A DNA stretch of 64,000 nucleotides from Unio delphinus (taxonomy: Eukaryota; Mollusca; Bivalvia; Unionida; Unionidae). The notes beneath the pieces are model-generated. The model was given only the letters and a program-made list of their open reading frames with translations, was not told the DNA's origin and made no database searches. Positions 13,232 to 25,344 of the stretch are shown one piece after another. The stretch lies in contig JAQISU010000036.1 in assembly GCA_029339505.1 (NCBI GenBank), positions 2,485,001-2,549,000 on the forward strand, given 5' to 3'. The stretch's first letter is position 1, and every line of letters begins with the position of its first letter. A program made the translations under genes and the position numbers.

Positions 13232-13649
13232 GACTTTATTTAGAGAAGGTAACTCAATTAGTTACAGAACTAATCTACCTTGAGGCCTTCTATCTGTTAT
13301 GTACAATATATACAATAGATTCAACATGATGTGAAGAGTCTGACTGAACGCTAAATAATTAAGGACTTTTAAATTTCAAAGTATCAAGCCTGGAACATAT
13401 GCACAGGCATCTGTAAAAACATAAACATAAAAAACACATAAAGTATCATTCTGCGTTGAAACATTCAGCTTTGAAAATGATGCAAAAATATAGACAAGCA
13501 GGCAGTATTTTTTTTTTGGTACTAGCACTGTTCAATTTTCTAAAGATATAATCCATTTAAGACATTGATTATGAAACGAAGAAATGCTGGACCCTGCCTT
13601 ATGTCGCTGGGAATGTTGTTCCATACTACTGGACCAGTATATTGAAAAC

Positions 13650-13719
13650 TTTTTTTAAACAATTCCTTCTTTGGCCTTGGTATTATACCAAGGCAAAAGA
13701 AGGAATTGTTTAAAAAAAG
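13650..13719. repeat. Inverted repeat (hairpin) inside LINE
   Basis: Arms of about 33 bp (ttttttaaacaattccttct plus ttggccttggtat, and its reverse complement with one or two changes) are separated by only 2 bp. It looks like a local inverted duplication that broke the LINE frame. Confidence 0.85.
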
Positions 13720-14506
13720 GAATTATGTACATTATGTAATTTTTTCTTCTTGTGGACCTTAAATTTGGAGTACCATCAGCATCTCTTTGGTGAAAGATAT
13801 TGCTTAGATAGACAGGAATGGATTTTCTGGATACTTTATACATCAATTTGGCTTTTCTAAGAAATATGCTTTCATGTATTGTTAAAATCTTTATATTATT
13901 CATTGCATCCTGAAAAGTGTCTATACATTGATCTAGAAGTAAATGGCAAGCCCTCTTTTGGAGCCTTATAAGTGTTGTTATGTTTGAATTAGAGGTATTA
14001 CCCCAAATTACGTTACAGTAGTCCAGATATGGCTGTATATTACTTTTATAAAAGATGACCCTATACTGAAGAGGAATATATGTTTTGATTTTCCTCAGTA
14101 GCCAAAGATAAGAATTAACCTTTTTTGAAATGTGTTTAATGTGAATAGACCAAGTAAGATTGTTATCTACGAATACACCAAGAATTCTATCTTGAGTGGT
14201 CATTTTAAGGCTCACATTATCAAAAAAAACATTAAGTTTGTCGCTATCTAGTCTTGCTCGTTTTTGTTGTGTTGTAACTAGTAGGGCTTTCGTTTTTTCT
14301 GTATTTATGATCATACTGTTTTCCTTGCAACATACTTGAGGTCTGTTGAGAGCATCTTGTAAGTTATTTTCAAGTACCGTTTTGGTTTTACCAATCTCAG
14401 ACAGTGTAGTATCATCTGCATAGAGGTCAGTGGAAGAAATTGAAGTTCCAATCTTAAGAGGTAAATCGTTGATAAATAGAATGAATAAGAATGATACTAA
14501 CCTCAA
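13655..14506 (-). pseudogene. LINE reverse transcriptase fragment
   Basis: A 284-codon open frame without a proper start. It includes FINDLPL, the catalytic LYADDTTL box at about residues 27-34, LGVFVDNNLTWS, and the QPYLDYCNVIWG region. The frame ends early: a local inverted duplication (13,650-13,719) interrupts it. Beyond the interruption, another minus-strand frame carries the usual LINE ending (SFQYTGPVVWNNIPSDIRQ) down to about 13,550. The element is therefore both 5'-truncated and disrupted near its C-terminus. Confidence 0.8.
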
Positions 14507-14896
14507 GCAGATCTGACCAAATTTAGAAATAAAGACATTGCTAACGACAACATTATAGCTGTCTATTGTGACTACATTTCAATCCTTTAAACCTTTGGAC
14601 TAGAGAGCATTACATAAATGGTAAGAAAGAAATGCATACTTTAATCACAAGACATAAATGCTTGTCAGGATCTGACATTAATTTTGAATAGCATGAATTT
14701 TAATACGACATGTTAGATTGTACTTATTTACATTAAACTAAAAACGTTTATGAAAGCCAAATTATTTTTTTCGATTTGCATGTATGGATTTGACCTCCCC
14801 TGAATTTCTTTACTGAATAAAATATGCTACATTTTATATTGTATACAAACGAAATTGTTAGCAAAGTCTAAATGTCTCGAATTATTCATGCATAAA

Positions 14897-15357
14897 TACG
14901 GTTTGAATGAGATCTTGAATCATTCCTTTACAACCACGGTTTCTAATGAGATCTTGAGTCATTCCTGTATAACCACGGTTTCCAATGAGATCTTAAGTCA
15001 TTCCTGTATAACCACGGTTTCCAATGAGATCTTGAGTCATTCCTTTACAACCACGGTTTCCAATGAGATCTTAAGTCATTTCTGTATAACCACGGTTTCC
15101 AATGAGATCTTGATTAAATCCTGTATAAACAAGGCTTCCAATGAGATCTTGAGTTATTCCTGCATTACCAAGGTTTCCAATGAGATCTTGAGTTATTCAT
15201 ACATAAGTTTCCAATGCGATCTTGATTTATTCATGCATAAAGAAGGTTTACAATGAGAACTTCAGTTGTTCCTTCCTGCATAATTACGGTTACGTTTTCC
15301 TGCGTAACCACGGTTATCAATGAGATCTTGAGTTACTACTGCATAACCACGGTTTAG
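14897..15357. repeat. 39-bp minisatellite, about 9-11 copies
   Basis: The unit contains 'ccacggtttccaatgagatc' followed by ttgagtcattcctgtataa. The open frame of 13-residue repeats over it is a by-product of the period being a multiple of three. Confidence 0.9.
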
Positions 15358-15926
15358 TTATTCTACATATGTACAGTTTTCAGGGCTGGGGTCTACAAAA
15401 GGAACTGCATCGTCATCTAAGTGGTACTTTTGGATTGGTGATTCACTTGGGAGGTGTCACAGCAATTGGGCAGTTTGGCTTGAGAAAAAAACAATTGCCA
15501 GATATTCCATGCAATAACGTTTCTTCACTGTTATAAATAGTATTTTATTACCAATTTATTGTATTAAAAGAGTATGCAGTAGTTAGCGAAAGTCGAGTCC
15601 CGGGGTATGTTGTGTTGGCAAGACAGTAAATGTCAGCGTATTTTTAATCCAATGATATTTCTTTACGACAAGAGACATTTAGAACACACATAGTGGGTTC
15701 GATGCGGACATCAGTTTTGCAAAAGCATATGTACGAATTTCATCTAATAGTTACGGAAGAAGACAGAAAAGTGAACATATACAGAGGGTATAAAGATATC
15801 GTGAAAGTTCTGAAGGTTTCCAAATTTTAGTATGGTACTATTTCAAATCCAGTATATGGCAATTGGATGGAGTGATGTTAAAAATGTGCATGTCCATGTT
15901 TTTAGCGTGTGTTATAATATACTAAC

Positions 15927-16074
15927 CGACATATCTGTTCGGATACTTTAGCGTCATTAAGCGACCGATTCAGCTGACTCGATTTCAGCATTGTCGTTTT
16001 TACTAGATAGTCGTTGGCACAGATATCTGCCTGAGGATTGCTGTTCTGGAAACATGGCAAACTCTGAATATAAG
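15927..16074 (-). CDS. Exon E of the secreted Cys-rich protein gene
   Basis: Acceptor tctatttcag on the minus strand, then 148 nt open in one frame only, then a donor cg|gttagt. Phase is 1 in, 2 out, which joins correctly to the last exon (phase 2 in). The translation includes SLPCFQNSNPQADICAND and ends QIC-R. Like exons A and C it ends in a cysteine followed by the split codon, so these exons look like related modules. The function is unknown. Confidence 0.55.
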
Positions 16075-16164
16075 CTGAAATAGAAAAAGCGGTAACTTAA
16101 GGAAAGTCACTTTTATATAACTACATGTTTTCATTATTACGGTACATATTGCAACTCATACATA

Positions 16165-16410
16165 TGCACGACCGATCCGGTAGCGTAAAAGAGCATCCTC
16201 TCCGGATGCGGAAGGTGGCGGGTTAGAACTCTGACCGAGTCATACCAAACTTATAAAAATGGCAATAGCATCTTTATCTCTAGGCGCTCAGCATTAAACA
16301 GTTAGTTTTAAGACTGGTCGGCCTAGTGTCTGGATAATGTAGCTGGGAGGGACATCATGCTACATATCTGCGGCATGATGCCCCAGTACTATACATCACA
16401 ATAAACTGCC
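16165..16410 (+). mobile_element. tRNA-derived SINE
   Basis: The 5' part resembles a tRNA with an A-box-like ggtagcgtaaaagagcatc and a B-box-like ggcgggttagaactc. It is followed by the conserved SINE body with gaccgagtcataccaaa, ggcgctcagcattaaa and gactggtcggcctagtgtc. I recognise this body from mollusc SINEs of the tRNA-head, conserved-centre type. It lies in the intron between exons D and E. Confidence 0.7.
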
Positions 16411-16455
16411 AACCTGCATATATTGTAGCAACATGTCTGAAAACTTGAGAAAGCT

Positions 16456-16505
<50 letters not shown>

Positions 16506-16524
16506 AGACACACACACAGACACA
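16456..16524. repeat. (CA)n microsatellite
   Basis: CA units with three interruptions near the right end. Confidence 0.95.
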
Positions 16525-17186
16525 AAATGCCCATTTATCCCAGTTCATATATGTAAACGAAGTCTAATCACCATTTGTTGCCATTGCGTTGATTCAAAAC
16601 GAAATGTATCTAATTTTAATTTGCATAGTAACCAAGACAAAAGAGCTCCAGAGTGTCCAGAGTGTCATAATTTCGTCTTCGAAATAAATATTTATATGGA
16701 CCAGAGGCCTTGGTTTTAAAAACGGATGCTGATTCCGTTCACCATTCATGGCGGGCAACACTTGTTTCTGTGAAAAACAGTTTCATTTGGCTAGTGTCGC
16801 CCGGCCGACTTCATGCCAAGTTATGGAGAACACGCGAAGTGAAACAGTACATTATATGCGGCACTAGACGTCGCTTTTATTGCTGATTAATTTAAATTAA
16901 ATAAAGAAAAAAAGCCAGGTATACCACCTAACAACTGTAAAACTGATATCAGCCAAGAAGAATGCAGTAAGAACAATATATTTGATACAAACGTAACATC
17001 TTCACAATGTCATGTAAATTTAAAGACCTAATAATGTTTCCTACCAAAATAATTTTCATCATTTATTATGTTTTTTTAATTTCATAGTGTTCGTTTTTGT
17101 TTTATGTAATTTGGAGTCATATCATTGTAGATGTTGTAAAGCTTTTAGAGCTTGTTAAGATTAGGTGTTATACAAATTCCTCACTA

Positions 17187-17187
<1 letters not shown>

Positions 17188-17227
<40 letters not shown>

Positions 17228-17228
17228 T
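17188..17228. repeat. (TTA)n microsatellite
   Basis: About 13 TTA units. Confidence 0.9.
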
Positions 17229-17594
17229 ATAATATTTTATAACATCATAATCTGAATGATGTTGGCACTTTTTCAAAATATGAAAATAAAACGTATCCAC
17301 TTGATGTAAGCGAATCGCTACAGGCGTATTTGTTATCTCCACCCAATACCTGCCCAGGCCTGCCACACCTTCCAAAGGCTCATATCAGCAAATAAACCTG
17401 GACAGGCCGTGACTACGTTCCAGTGAATGATTAGTTATGTAATATTTTCAATACTAGTCGACATATACTTTAGATTTTCATGATTGTAATATTAATAGAT
17501 CCATCGAGGAAGATATACCGTGACGACATTAATGCACTTGAAAGGAGTATTTCCCTTCATGTTTAAAACCCAACAAGAACAGCATGTTGTTCAT

Positions 17595-18245
17595 ACCATT
17601 TATATAACGACAAAGGTGTTCTTACCATCTATATAACGACAAAGGTGGTCTTACGATGTATATGACGACAAAGGTGTTTTTACCATCTATGTCACAACAA
17701 AGGTGTTCTTACCATGTATATGACGACAAAGGTGGTCTTGCCATGTATATAACGACAAAGGTGGTCTTGCCATGTATATAACGACAAAGGTGGTCTTACC
17801 ATGTATATGACGACAAAGGTCTTTTTACCATGTAAATGAAGACAAACGTGTTTTTGGCAAGTATATGACGACAAAGCTGTTCTTACTATGTATATCTCGA
17901 CAAAAGGTGTTCTTACCATCTATATAACCAGTTCTTACCATCTATATCACAACACAGCTGTTCGTACCATGTATATTACGGCAAAGATGTTCTTACAACC
18001 TACATGATGACAGAGGTGTTTTTACCATGTATATGACGACAAAGGTGTTTTTACCATATGTCACGACAAAAATGTTCTTACTATCTAAATTACGACAAAG
18101 GTGTTCTTACCATCTATATGACGACAAAGGTGTTGTTACCATCTATGTCACAACAAAGGCGTTCTTACCGTCTACATTACGACAAAGGTGTTCTTACTGG
18201 CATGTCACGACAAAGGTGTTCTTACCATCTATATCACGACAAAGG
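17595..18245. repeat. About 30-bp minisatellite, about 21 copies
   Basis: Units of 'acgacaaaggtgttcttacc' plus atctatatg with moderate divergence. Open frames on both strands here are repeat artefacts. It lies in the intron between exons D and E. Confidence 0.9.
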
Positions 18246-18580
18246 GACACCACTCCTCGAGCTATTGATGCGTAATCAAAGTTGTTTATTGACATTTCTT
18301 CATTCGCTGACGGACACTCAGACAAAATACGTTGAGTACAGGCCTGAAGTTGTTTGAGACTCCTGTCCAAATAAATGAAAAAATTGGATATATTACTCTT
18401 TAGTGCACGTAATATATAAATCGCATTGACCTTGACGTAGGCAGAAATTCGTTATAACAGTTTTAATCTGCAAGACTTCTAAGCAAACTTACTATTATTA
18501 TCTTGTGGATATTCGATTGTTTGATTGGGAGGAGGGGATAAAATACCAGGTAAGTTGGGGTTCTTTTTCTTCTCTTTTAC

Positions 18581-18663
18581 AATCACAAATTGCCATGCAC
18601 TCTATTAAAACGTACGGCTCCAGACAAAGTAATGACTCAACAGCGAGCTGCGTTATACATAAA
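18581..18663 (-). CDS. Exon D (tentative) of the secreted Cys-rich protein gene
   Basis: Acceptor gttttgtgcag, then 83 nt in phase 2 in, 1 out, giving 27 codons with cysteines (LCITQLAVESLLCLEPYV). It fits the gap between exon C (phase 2 out) and exon E (phase 1 in). The donor (t|gtaaaa) is weak and the exon is shorter than exon B, which occupies the analogous position, so the 3' boundary is uncertain. Confidence 0.35.
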
Positions 18664-19162
18664 CTGCACAAAACATTTAGATACAATTTCAGAAAAAGGA
18701 AGATTTCACTGACAAGAATATTCCTTGCTGTCATAATTGACACGTGTAAAATGCCCAATGTATTCACAAAATTAACCCTATCAATTAATTTCTTTCGATT
18801 TCTTTCAATTTGCTTGATTTTGCTATTTAAGAAGCGAAGGTGGTACATTTTCGTCGGTACCCGAGTTTATGGGTTTCGGAAAAGGTGAGCTATGGTTTCC
18901 AGACAGGAACCATTAAGATATGGTCTTTAAATTAGTTGTTCGTAAGAATCACGATGGTCGTTGTGGCGCTAACGATGTCGACTAGAATCGTTACCTGACG
19001 AAACATAGCTAACTAACGGTAAATTAACGTAATAGTTCTCACGACAGTTTATTTTTGTTGTCTTTTGTTTTCACATAATAGAGAACTAATGGTTGGCACC
19101 ACAGTACGGTCATAATAGTATTAACAATATTGTACTGTCAACGTGTGGACCACTATTACGAA

Positions 19163-19222
19163 CGTGTGTGTGTGTGTGTGTGTGTATGTGTGTGTGTATG
19201 TGTGTGTGTGTATGTTTGTGTG
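19163..19222. repeat. (GT)n microsatellite
   Basis: GT units with a few GTAT interruptions. Confidence 0.9.
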
Positions 19223-19304
19223 TATTAAGTGTTTATTTCTTATTATCCACATGGTATTTTCAAAGAATGTTGCCAACGTATTCAAGGATGTGAGCTAAAT
19301 AGTG

Positions 19305-19551
<247 letters not shown>

Positions 19552-19652
19552 GGGGATGGGATGCTATGCATGTTTATGTCTTAGTTAAGCTAAATTGAAA
19601 ACGGAATGTACATTTATACAATTTTTTTCAAAAACACAGCTTTTCCACTTGC

Positions 19653-19824
19653 CTGCAGAGTTTACGGGTTGTAACTGGGTCGTCGCCCAAAAAGGCGAAG
19701 TATGTCCGATTCGAGATAGATAGTGCTCGGACAGACAAGTTGGGGTCAAGGCCGATCCCGCTGTAACACTGGAAAATCTTAACATTGACCATTTCAATGC
19801 AAGTTCTAGTGATAGGGACTGGCC
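19653..19824 (-). CDS. Exon C of the secreted Cys-rich protein gene
   Basis: Acceptor ttttctctttcttag is followed by 172 nt open in one frame, phase 1 in and 2 out. The donor is a GC type, tgcag|gcaagt, the usual consensus for GC-AG introns. The translation includes TCIEMVNVKIFQCYSGIGL and ends TTRKLC. It follows exon B (phase 1 out) correctly. The cysteine spacing (C...QCY...KLC) parallels exon A (C...QCF...KLC), supporting tandem modules. A longer open frame read from an internal ATG here is in the wrong frame. Confidence 0.6.
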
Positions 19825-20081
19825 CTAAGAAAGAGAAAATAAATCTTAAAGGGATTTACTGAGAGAAAAATGAATTAAGCTTAAACCAAAAACAAATATC
19901 CAATCTATATTTTATAAACATGTTGCAATAATAATAAGTAAATATATCACTAATATTAGACCATTTTCTGTCCGATCTTATTTCCCCATTTAGATTTTAA
20001 CACTTTACCTTAATATGACAACATTTGTGCTACTTAAAGCTATATACATGTATCTAGGTAGGTAAGTAGGATAATTAATGA

Positions 20082-20990
20082 CACAGATACTTCTGACATC
20101 TTGTAAGACTGGATTGCACAAGTACTTAATGTTAACATATCGTAAGACTGGATTACACAATTATTTAATGTTAACATACTGTAAGACTGGATTACACAAT
20201 TACTTAATGTTAACATACCTTAAGACTGGATTACACAAGTACTCAATGTTAACATATCGTAAGACTGGATTACACAATTACTTAATGTTAACATACTGTA
20301 AGATTAGATTACACAAGTACTTAACGTTAACATAACGTAAGACTGGATTACACAATTAAAATAATGTTAACATATTTAAGACTGGATTGCACAAGTATTC
20401 AATGTTAGCATATCGTAAGACTGGATTACACAAGTACTTAATGTTAACATATCGTAAGACTGGATTTCACAAGTACTTAATGTTAGCATATCGTAAGACT
20501 GGATTACTCAAGTACTTAATGGTAACATATCGTAAGACTGGATTACACAATTACTTAATGTTAACATATCGTAAGACTGGATTGCACAATTACTTAATAA
20601 TAACATATCGTAAGACTGGATTACACAAGTACTTAATGTTAACATATCGTAAGACTGGATTACACAAGTACTTAATATTAACATATCGTAAGACTGGATT
20701 ACTCAAGTTCTTAATGGTAACATATCGTAAGACTGGATTGCACAATTACTTAATAATAACATATCGTAAGACTGGATTACACAAGTACTTAATGTTAACA
20801 TATCGTAAGACTGGATTACACAAGTACTTAATATTAACATATCGTAAGACTGGATTACACAAGTACTTAATGTTAACATATCGTAAGACTGGATTACACA
20901 GGTATTTAATGTTAACATATCTTAAGATTGGATTACACAAGTACTTAATGTTAACATATCTTAAGACTGATTTACACAATTACTTATTGT
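20082..20990. repeat. 39-bp minisatellite, about 23 copies
   Basis: The unit is 'catatcgtaagactggatta' followed by cacaagtacttaatgttaa. The period is a multiple of three, so long repetitive frames appear on both strands; none is a gene. Confidence 0.95.
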
Positions 20991-21004
20991 AACGTCTCAT
21001 ATGA

Positions 21005-21370
21005 CTGAATCACTAACGTACTTGGTGTTTTAATATCTAATTAGACAAAAGCACAGAAGTACTTTGTGTTTTGATACCTAATAAGACTGGATCAAATACG
21101 TATTTGGAGTTTCAACATCTCATTAGACTGGATCAAATACGTATTTGGAGTTTCAACATCTCATTAGACTGGATCAAATACGTATTTGGTGTTTCAACAT
21201 CTCATTAGACTGGATCAACTACGTACTTGGTGTTTCTACATCTCATAAGATTGGATCACTGAAGTATGTAGTTTTTATATATATTTTGTAAGAATAGATT
21301 AAATAAGTACTTAGTGTTTTGACATTTCATAAAACTCGATAGCAGAGGTACTTATTATTGACATTTCATA
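21005..21370. repeat. Degenerate 43-bp repeat
   Basis: Copies of 'ctcattagactggatcaaat' followed by acgtatttggagtttcaacat. They are related to, and probably an older extension of, the 39-bp array to the left. Confidence 0.8.
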
Positions 21371-21533
21371 AACTCGTTCACATTTGTTTTGATAAATTGA
21401 TAAAGGCTCAAATTCAAAACCGCCCTCTAACGTTTAGGGCTTAACAGCAAGCCTTTTGCCAGGGGAAAATAACTTACATAAACCTTACATGTATTAAACA
21501 AACAATTAATACAAAATCTACGAAACATATTTC

Positions 21534-21792
<259 letters not shown>

Positions 21793-21806
21793 GTAGTTGA
21801 TCTCAC

Positions 21807-21958
21807 CATTTTCGCAGATACCCTGCGTTATGGATATTACTCTCTTGAAGTTTTGCTGAATACGGCCGTACTCCTCCACAGTAGAACATATGTGTGTATT
21901 ATTGAGCCGAGTTAAAGCGGAATAAACACAGCTTATTAACCCAGGCAGTATGCTTGGT
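21807..21958 (-). CDS. Exon B of the secreted Cys-rich protein gene
   Basis: Acceptor cactttttaacag, then 152 nt open only in the expected frame, then donor aaatg|gtgaga. Phase 2 in, 1 out, fitting exon A (2 out) and exon C (1 in). The 50-codon translation includes ILPGLISCVYSALTRLNN and ITQGICEN, with three cysteines and an NNT glycosylation site. It was found by following splice phase rather than by ORF length. Confidence 0.6.
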
Positions 21959-22106
21959 CTGTTAAAAAGTGATCAAATTTAATAATTAAGGAAATATATG
22001 TAAGATAATATTTTTTGTATTATAAGAGTAATAATGATATAATACTAACACTAATACTAAAACAACTACAACTACTACTGATACTACTAATGATAATAAT
22101 AATGTT

Positions 22107-22149
22107 CATACTTATTATTATTATTATTATTATTATTATTTTTTATTAA

Positions 22150-22183
<34 letters not shown>

Positions 22184-22325
22184 TATTATTACTATTATTA
22201 TTATTATTAATATTATTATTATTTATTATTATTATTATTATCATTATTATTATTTTTATTATTATTATTATTATTTATTATTATTATTATTATTTTTCTT
22301 CTTCTTCTTATTATTATTATTATTA

Positions 22326-22386
<61 letters not shown>
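22107..22386. repeat. Imperfect (TTA)n tract
   Basis: About 280 bp of mostly TTA triplets with interruptions. The Asn-rich frame on the minus strand is not a gene. Confidence 0.95.
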
Positions 22387-22606
22387 GACTGTTACTATTT
22401 TTATTTTTATTATTAATTGTTTTAAAAATTATTAATATTATTTTGTCGTTATCATTATCGTCGTCGTGGTCATTATCATCGTATACTTCCTTTTCTTTTT
22501 GTTTACTCTTCCTTCCTTTAATCTTTTTTTCTCTTTGTTTCATCATAAATAATGTCGCAGAATAAAATTATAATCAGTCAAGTATTGTAATCTAGTAGAC
22601 AGTTTG

Positions 22607-23236
22607 ATTCCATGCATAATGACATTTAACGATATCATGAAAAACGTGATTCCATGCATAATGACATTTAACGATATCATGAAAAACGTGATTCCATGCA
22701 TAATGACATTTAACGATATCATGAAAAACGTGATTCCATGCATAATGACATTTAACGATATCATGAAATACGTGATTCCATGCATAATGACATTTAACGA
22801 TATCATGAAAAACGTGATTCCATGCATAATGACATTTAACGATATCATGAAAAACGTGATTCCATGCAAAATGACATTTAACGATATCATGAAAAACGTG
22901 ATTCCATGCATAATGACATTTAACGATATCATGAAAAACGTGATTCCATGCATAATGACATTTAACGATATCATGAAAAACGTAATTCCATGCATAATGA
23001 CATTTAACGATATCATGAAAAACGTGATTCCATGCATAATGACATTTAACGATATCATGAAAAACGTGATTCCATGCATAATGACATTTAACGATATCAT
23101 GAAAAACGTGATTCTATGCAAAATGACATTTAACGATATCATGAAAAACGTGATTCCATGCATAATGACATTTAACGATATCATGAAAAACGTGATTCCA
23201 TGCATAATGACATTTAACGATATCATGAAAAACGGA
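22607..23236. repeat. 42-bp minisatellite, 15 copies
   Basis: Nearly identical units of 'gattccatgcataatgacat' followed by ttaacgatatcatgaaaaacgt. Low divergence suggests recent expansion. The 200-residue frames on both strands reflect the period of 42. Confidence 0.95.
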
Positions 23237-23422
23237 TAAAGATTTGCATAGAGTTGTATGGAGGAGACAAACCGGCCAAAAGATAAATAGAAAAGAAAAG
23301 TGGGTACGGGTGGAGAGACTTAATGGGTAGTGATTTACTGGCAATAGAAAAAGAAATGGGGGTACGTGTGGAGAGACTTACTGGCAATAGGAAAAAGCGG
23401 GAGTGCGCTTAGAAAGACTTAC

Positions 23423-23646
23423 TGACATAGTTTTGCCTTCAACGGCGCAGTTTTAAGATTCATTAGACCCTGTAGTCCATTGGACAGAAAAGGAAGGACT
23501 TCTTGTGCCTGCAGTTTTCCTTGAGTAAGAAAGCATTGGACAATGGAGCTGCGTCCAGCCTGGTCGCACATGTTTACCATCTGACAGGTAACGGATGCCA
23601 TTGACAAGAAAACTACAATGAAAAATAAATTACAGATGATGAACAT
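23423..23646 (-). CDS. First coding exon (A) of a secreted Cys-rich protein gene
   Basis: Starts at ATG 23,646 with a clear signal peptide (FIICNLFFIVVFLSMAS, cleavage about residue 20-22). The mature part begins TCQMVNMCDQ and ends AKLC, then donor tca|gtaagt, phase 2. Following splice phase downstream gives exons at 21,807-21,958, 19,653-19,824, 18,581-18,663 (tentative), 15,927-16,074 and 12,864-13,131, together 1,047 nt or 348 residues. Phases alternate 2,1,2,1,2. The product would be an extracellular protein with repeated cysteine modules and a hydrophobic C-terminus. No family is recognised. Confidence 0.6.
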
Positions 23647-23799
23647 TTTAGTGTTATGTACATTTAATTTGTATTCTGTGATTATCTTCTGTACTCAGTG
23701 AGGGTAGGAGTTTGGGCTTACCTATTTTTGTTTGTGAACGAGATATTTCATAGCTAATATTTGACAATGATTGTAAAGTATATATAAGATTTTAGACAT

Positions 23800-23940
23800 T
23801 CAGGATTGGAATTCACTCGAACTTTATACTTTGCACTTTTGATTGAACTATTTGGGATTTAATTCACAATAGCTGTAGTTCCTTTGTTGTCGAAGGAAAT
23901 ATATTATTTGTTTAACTTTACCTAACTGTTTGGTTTCGGT
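23800..23940 (-). repeat. Dispersed repeat copy B
   Basis: Shares ttggaattcact, gaactatttggga, gaaatatattatttgttt and aactgtttggttt with 6,320-6,480 in the same order. It lies just upstream of exon A. The orientation label is arbitrary. Confidence 0.4.
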
Positions 23941-24237
23941 CTCATTTACTTGTATTAAGACCATAGAGAAAGGGGGCTGCGGATTGGGTTGAGGGAAAAA
24001 GTTAAGACGACAAAGAAACATGTCGGTTCAGGTCTAGTTTGAGACTAGACTGGACTTTTTCTTATCGACGGCAAATGGCTGTATATGACAAGAATACCAA
24101 ATAAGAAACACAAAGACGAATTAAATAAAATGGTCCCCTATAATGTATGTTTTAACTATATGTATAAAATATGACTGTTACAGGATATTACATCTATTTA
24201 AAATTCGTATTATTATTATTGTTATTGCTACTATTGC

Positions 24238-24304
<67 letters not shown>
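24238..24304. repeat. (TAG)n microsatellite
   Basis: About 22 TAG units. Confidence 0.95.
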
Positions 24305-24306
<2 letters not shown>

Positions 24307-24791
24307 GTTCTTGTAATCAATAACCTAGCAATAACGTGTCCATGCCAAATACGAGAGAATGCCAATGCTATGTTGTAGGAGAATTAAATTCGGGCTGAAA
24401 CTGTTGCTATAAATAGATTGTTAATGGAACGAAGACTGAACAGTCAAATAAATCATAATCTTGTTCAAGAATTCCTATGTTCATATGGTAGATAAATATG
24501 GACGTGGATGGCATTTTTTTTATAAAAATTCATAAATATTTACATAAAGTTGTTGCAGGAAGGAAATACAGGTTTAAGTTAGGAAGATACGTATGGTTTT
24601 GTAACACATGATTTCAATGTTACAAAAATAGTTTGAATATTTCATAATGTCTTTGCTTAATACACACATTTTCAAAAAGGAAAGTTGTCTAGCCCCCCCC
24701 CCCCCTCTCTCTCTCTCTCTCCACAAATACATGTTTTGTGTTTTGTGTTTATTGTAGCGTTTGTAGATATGAAAAGAAGTCTTTTTAGAGC

Positions 24792-24794
<3 letters not shown>

Positions 24795-24866
<72 letters not shown>
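24795..24866. repeat. (GA)n microsatellite
   Basis: About 36 GA units; a short (CT)n lies at 24,706-24,721 in opposite orientation. Confidence 0.95.
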
Positions 24867-24869
<3 letters not shown>

Positions 24870-24959
24870 CACTTTGTAACTTAGAGAAATAAAGTATTTA
24901 TTAACTTTACTAATTTTGCTGGTTTCGCTTTTACCACATACAGCTACTTTTTTGACTGA

Positions 24960-24960
<1 letters not shown>

Positions 24961-25024
<64 letters not shown>

Positions 25025-25032
25025 TAATAATA
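24961..25032. repeat. (AAT)n microsatellite
   Basis: About 23 AAT units with one AATG change. Confidence 0.95.
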
Positions 25033-25254
25033 AATATATATTATAATAACGCAGAAGACAGCAGATTAAGAAGCTTAACTAACTTACCTATATTGAAAAT
25101 TAGACGTTTCTTCACGTCCACTATGACCAATCCCTGCATCACGATAAAGTTGTATGGGTTATTCTACAGTCTGAATAGTAGGAACAGCATTATCCCTGAG
25201 CAAGGAGTTTAGTCACCTCCGACCTGCCACTTCGATTGGTGGTTAAAATATTTA

Positions 25255-25344
25255 TGAGGGGCTGGTCCACTTTCGAAGAATATGTATTAGGATGCCTGAT
25301 GAGGGGCTGGTCCACTTTCGAAGAATATGTATTAGGATGCCTGA
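25255..25344. repeat. 45-bp direct repeat, 2 copies
   Basis: Two identical adjacent copies of 'tgaggggctggtccactttc' followed by gaagaatatgtattaggatgcctga. Confidence 0.9.

Larger units (their letters stand above)
13181..14520 (-). mobile_element. 5'-truncated non-LTR retrotransposon (LINE)
   Basis: The 3' part of a LINE on the minus strand. It begins inside the reverse transcriptase domain just before its FINDLP motif at about 14,500, continues through the conserved post-RT region, and ends in an (AAT)n tail. The missing 5' part is normal for LINE insertions. The RT is of the Jockey/CR1 type judging by the YADDT box and the 'KTKALLV' and 'LGVFVDNNLTW' motifs. It lies in or just 3' of the host gene whose last exon ends at 12,864-13,131, within the intron before that exon. 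Confidence 0.8.

Noticed and set aside
18505..18888. 127-residue plus-strand frame with a perfect gtaagt donor at 18,550
   Set aside because: The translation is not protein-like and no partner exon was found; exon D on the minus strand fits better by phase, though weakly.
19585..19797. 70-residue minus-strand frame from an internal ATG
   Set aside because: It overlaps exon C in a different frame; the frame that fits both splice phases has conserved-looking cysteines.
20387..20992. 201-residue repetitive open frame as a gene
   Set aside because: It follows a 39-bp tandem repeat, and frames of similar length exist on the opposite strand; there is no start context or composition typical of protein.
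22543..23239. Long open frames on both strands (211 and 227 residues)
   Set aside because: Both are generated by a 42-bp tandem repeat without stops.
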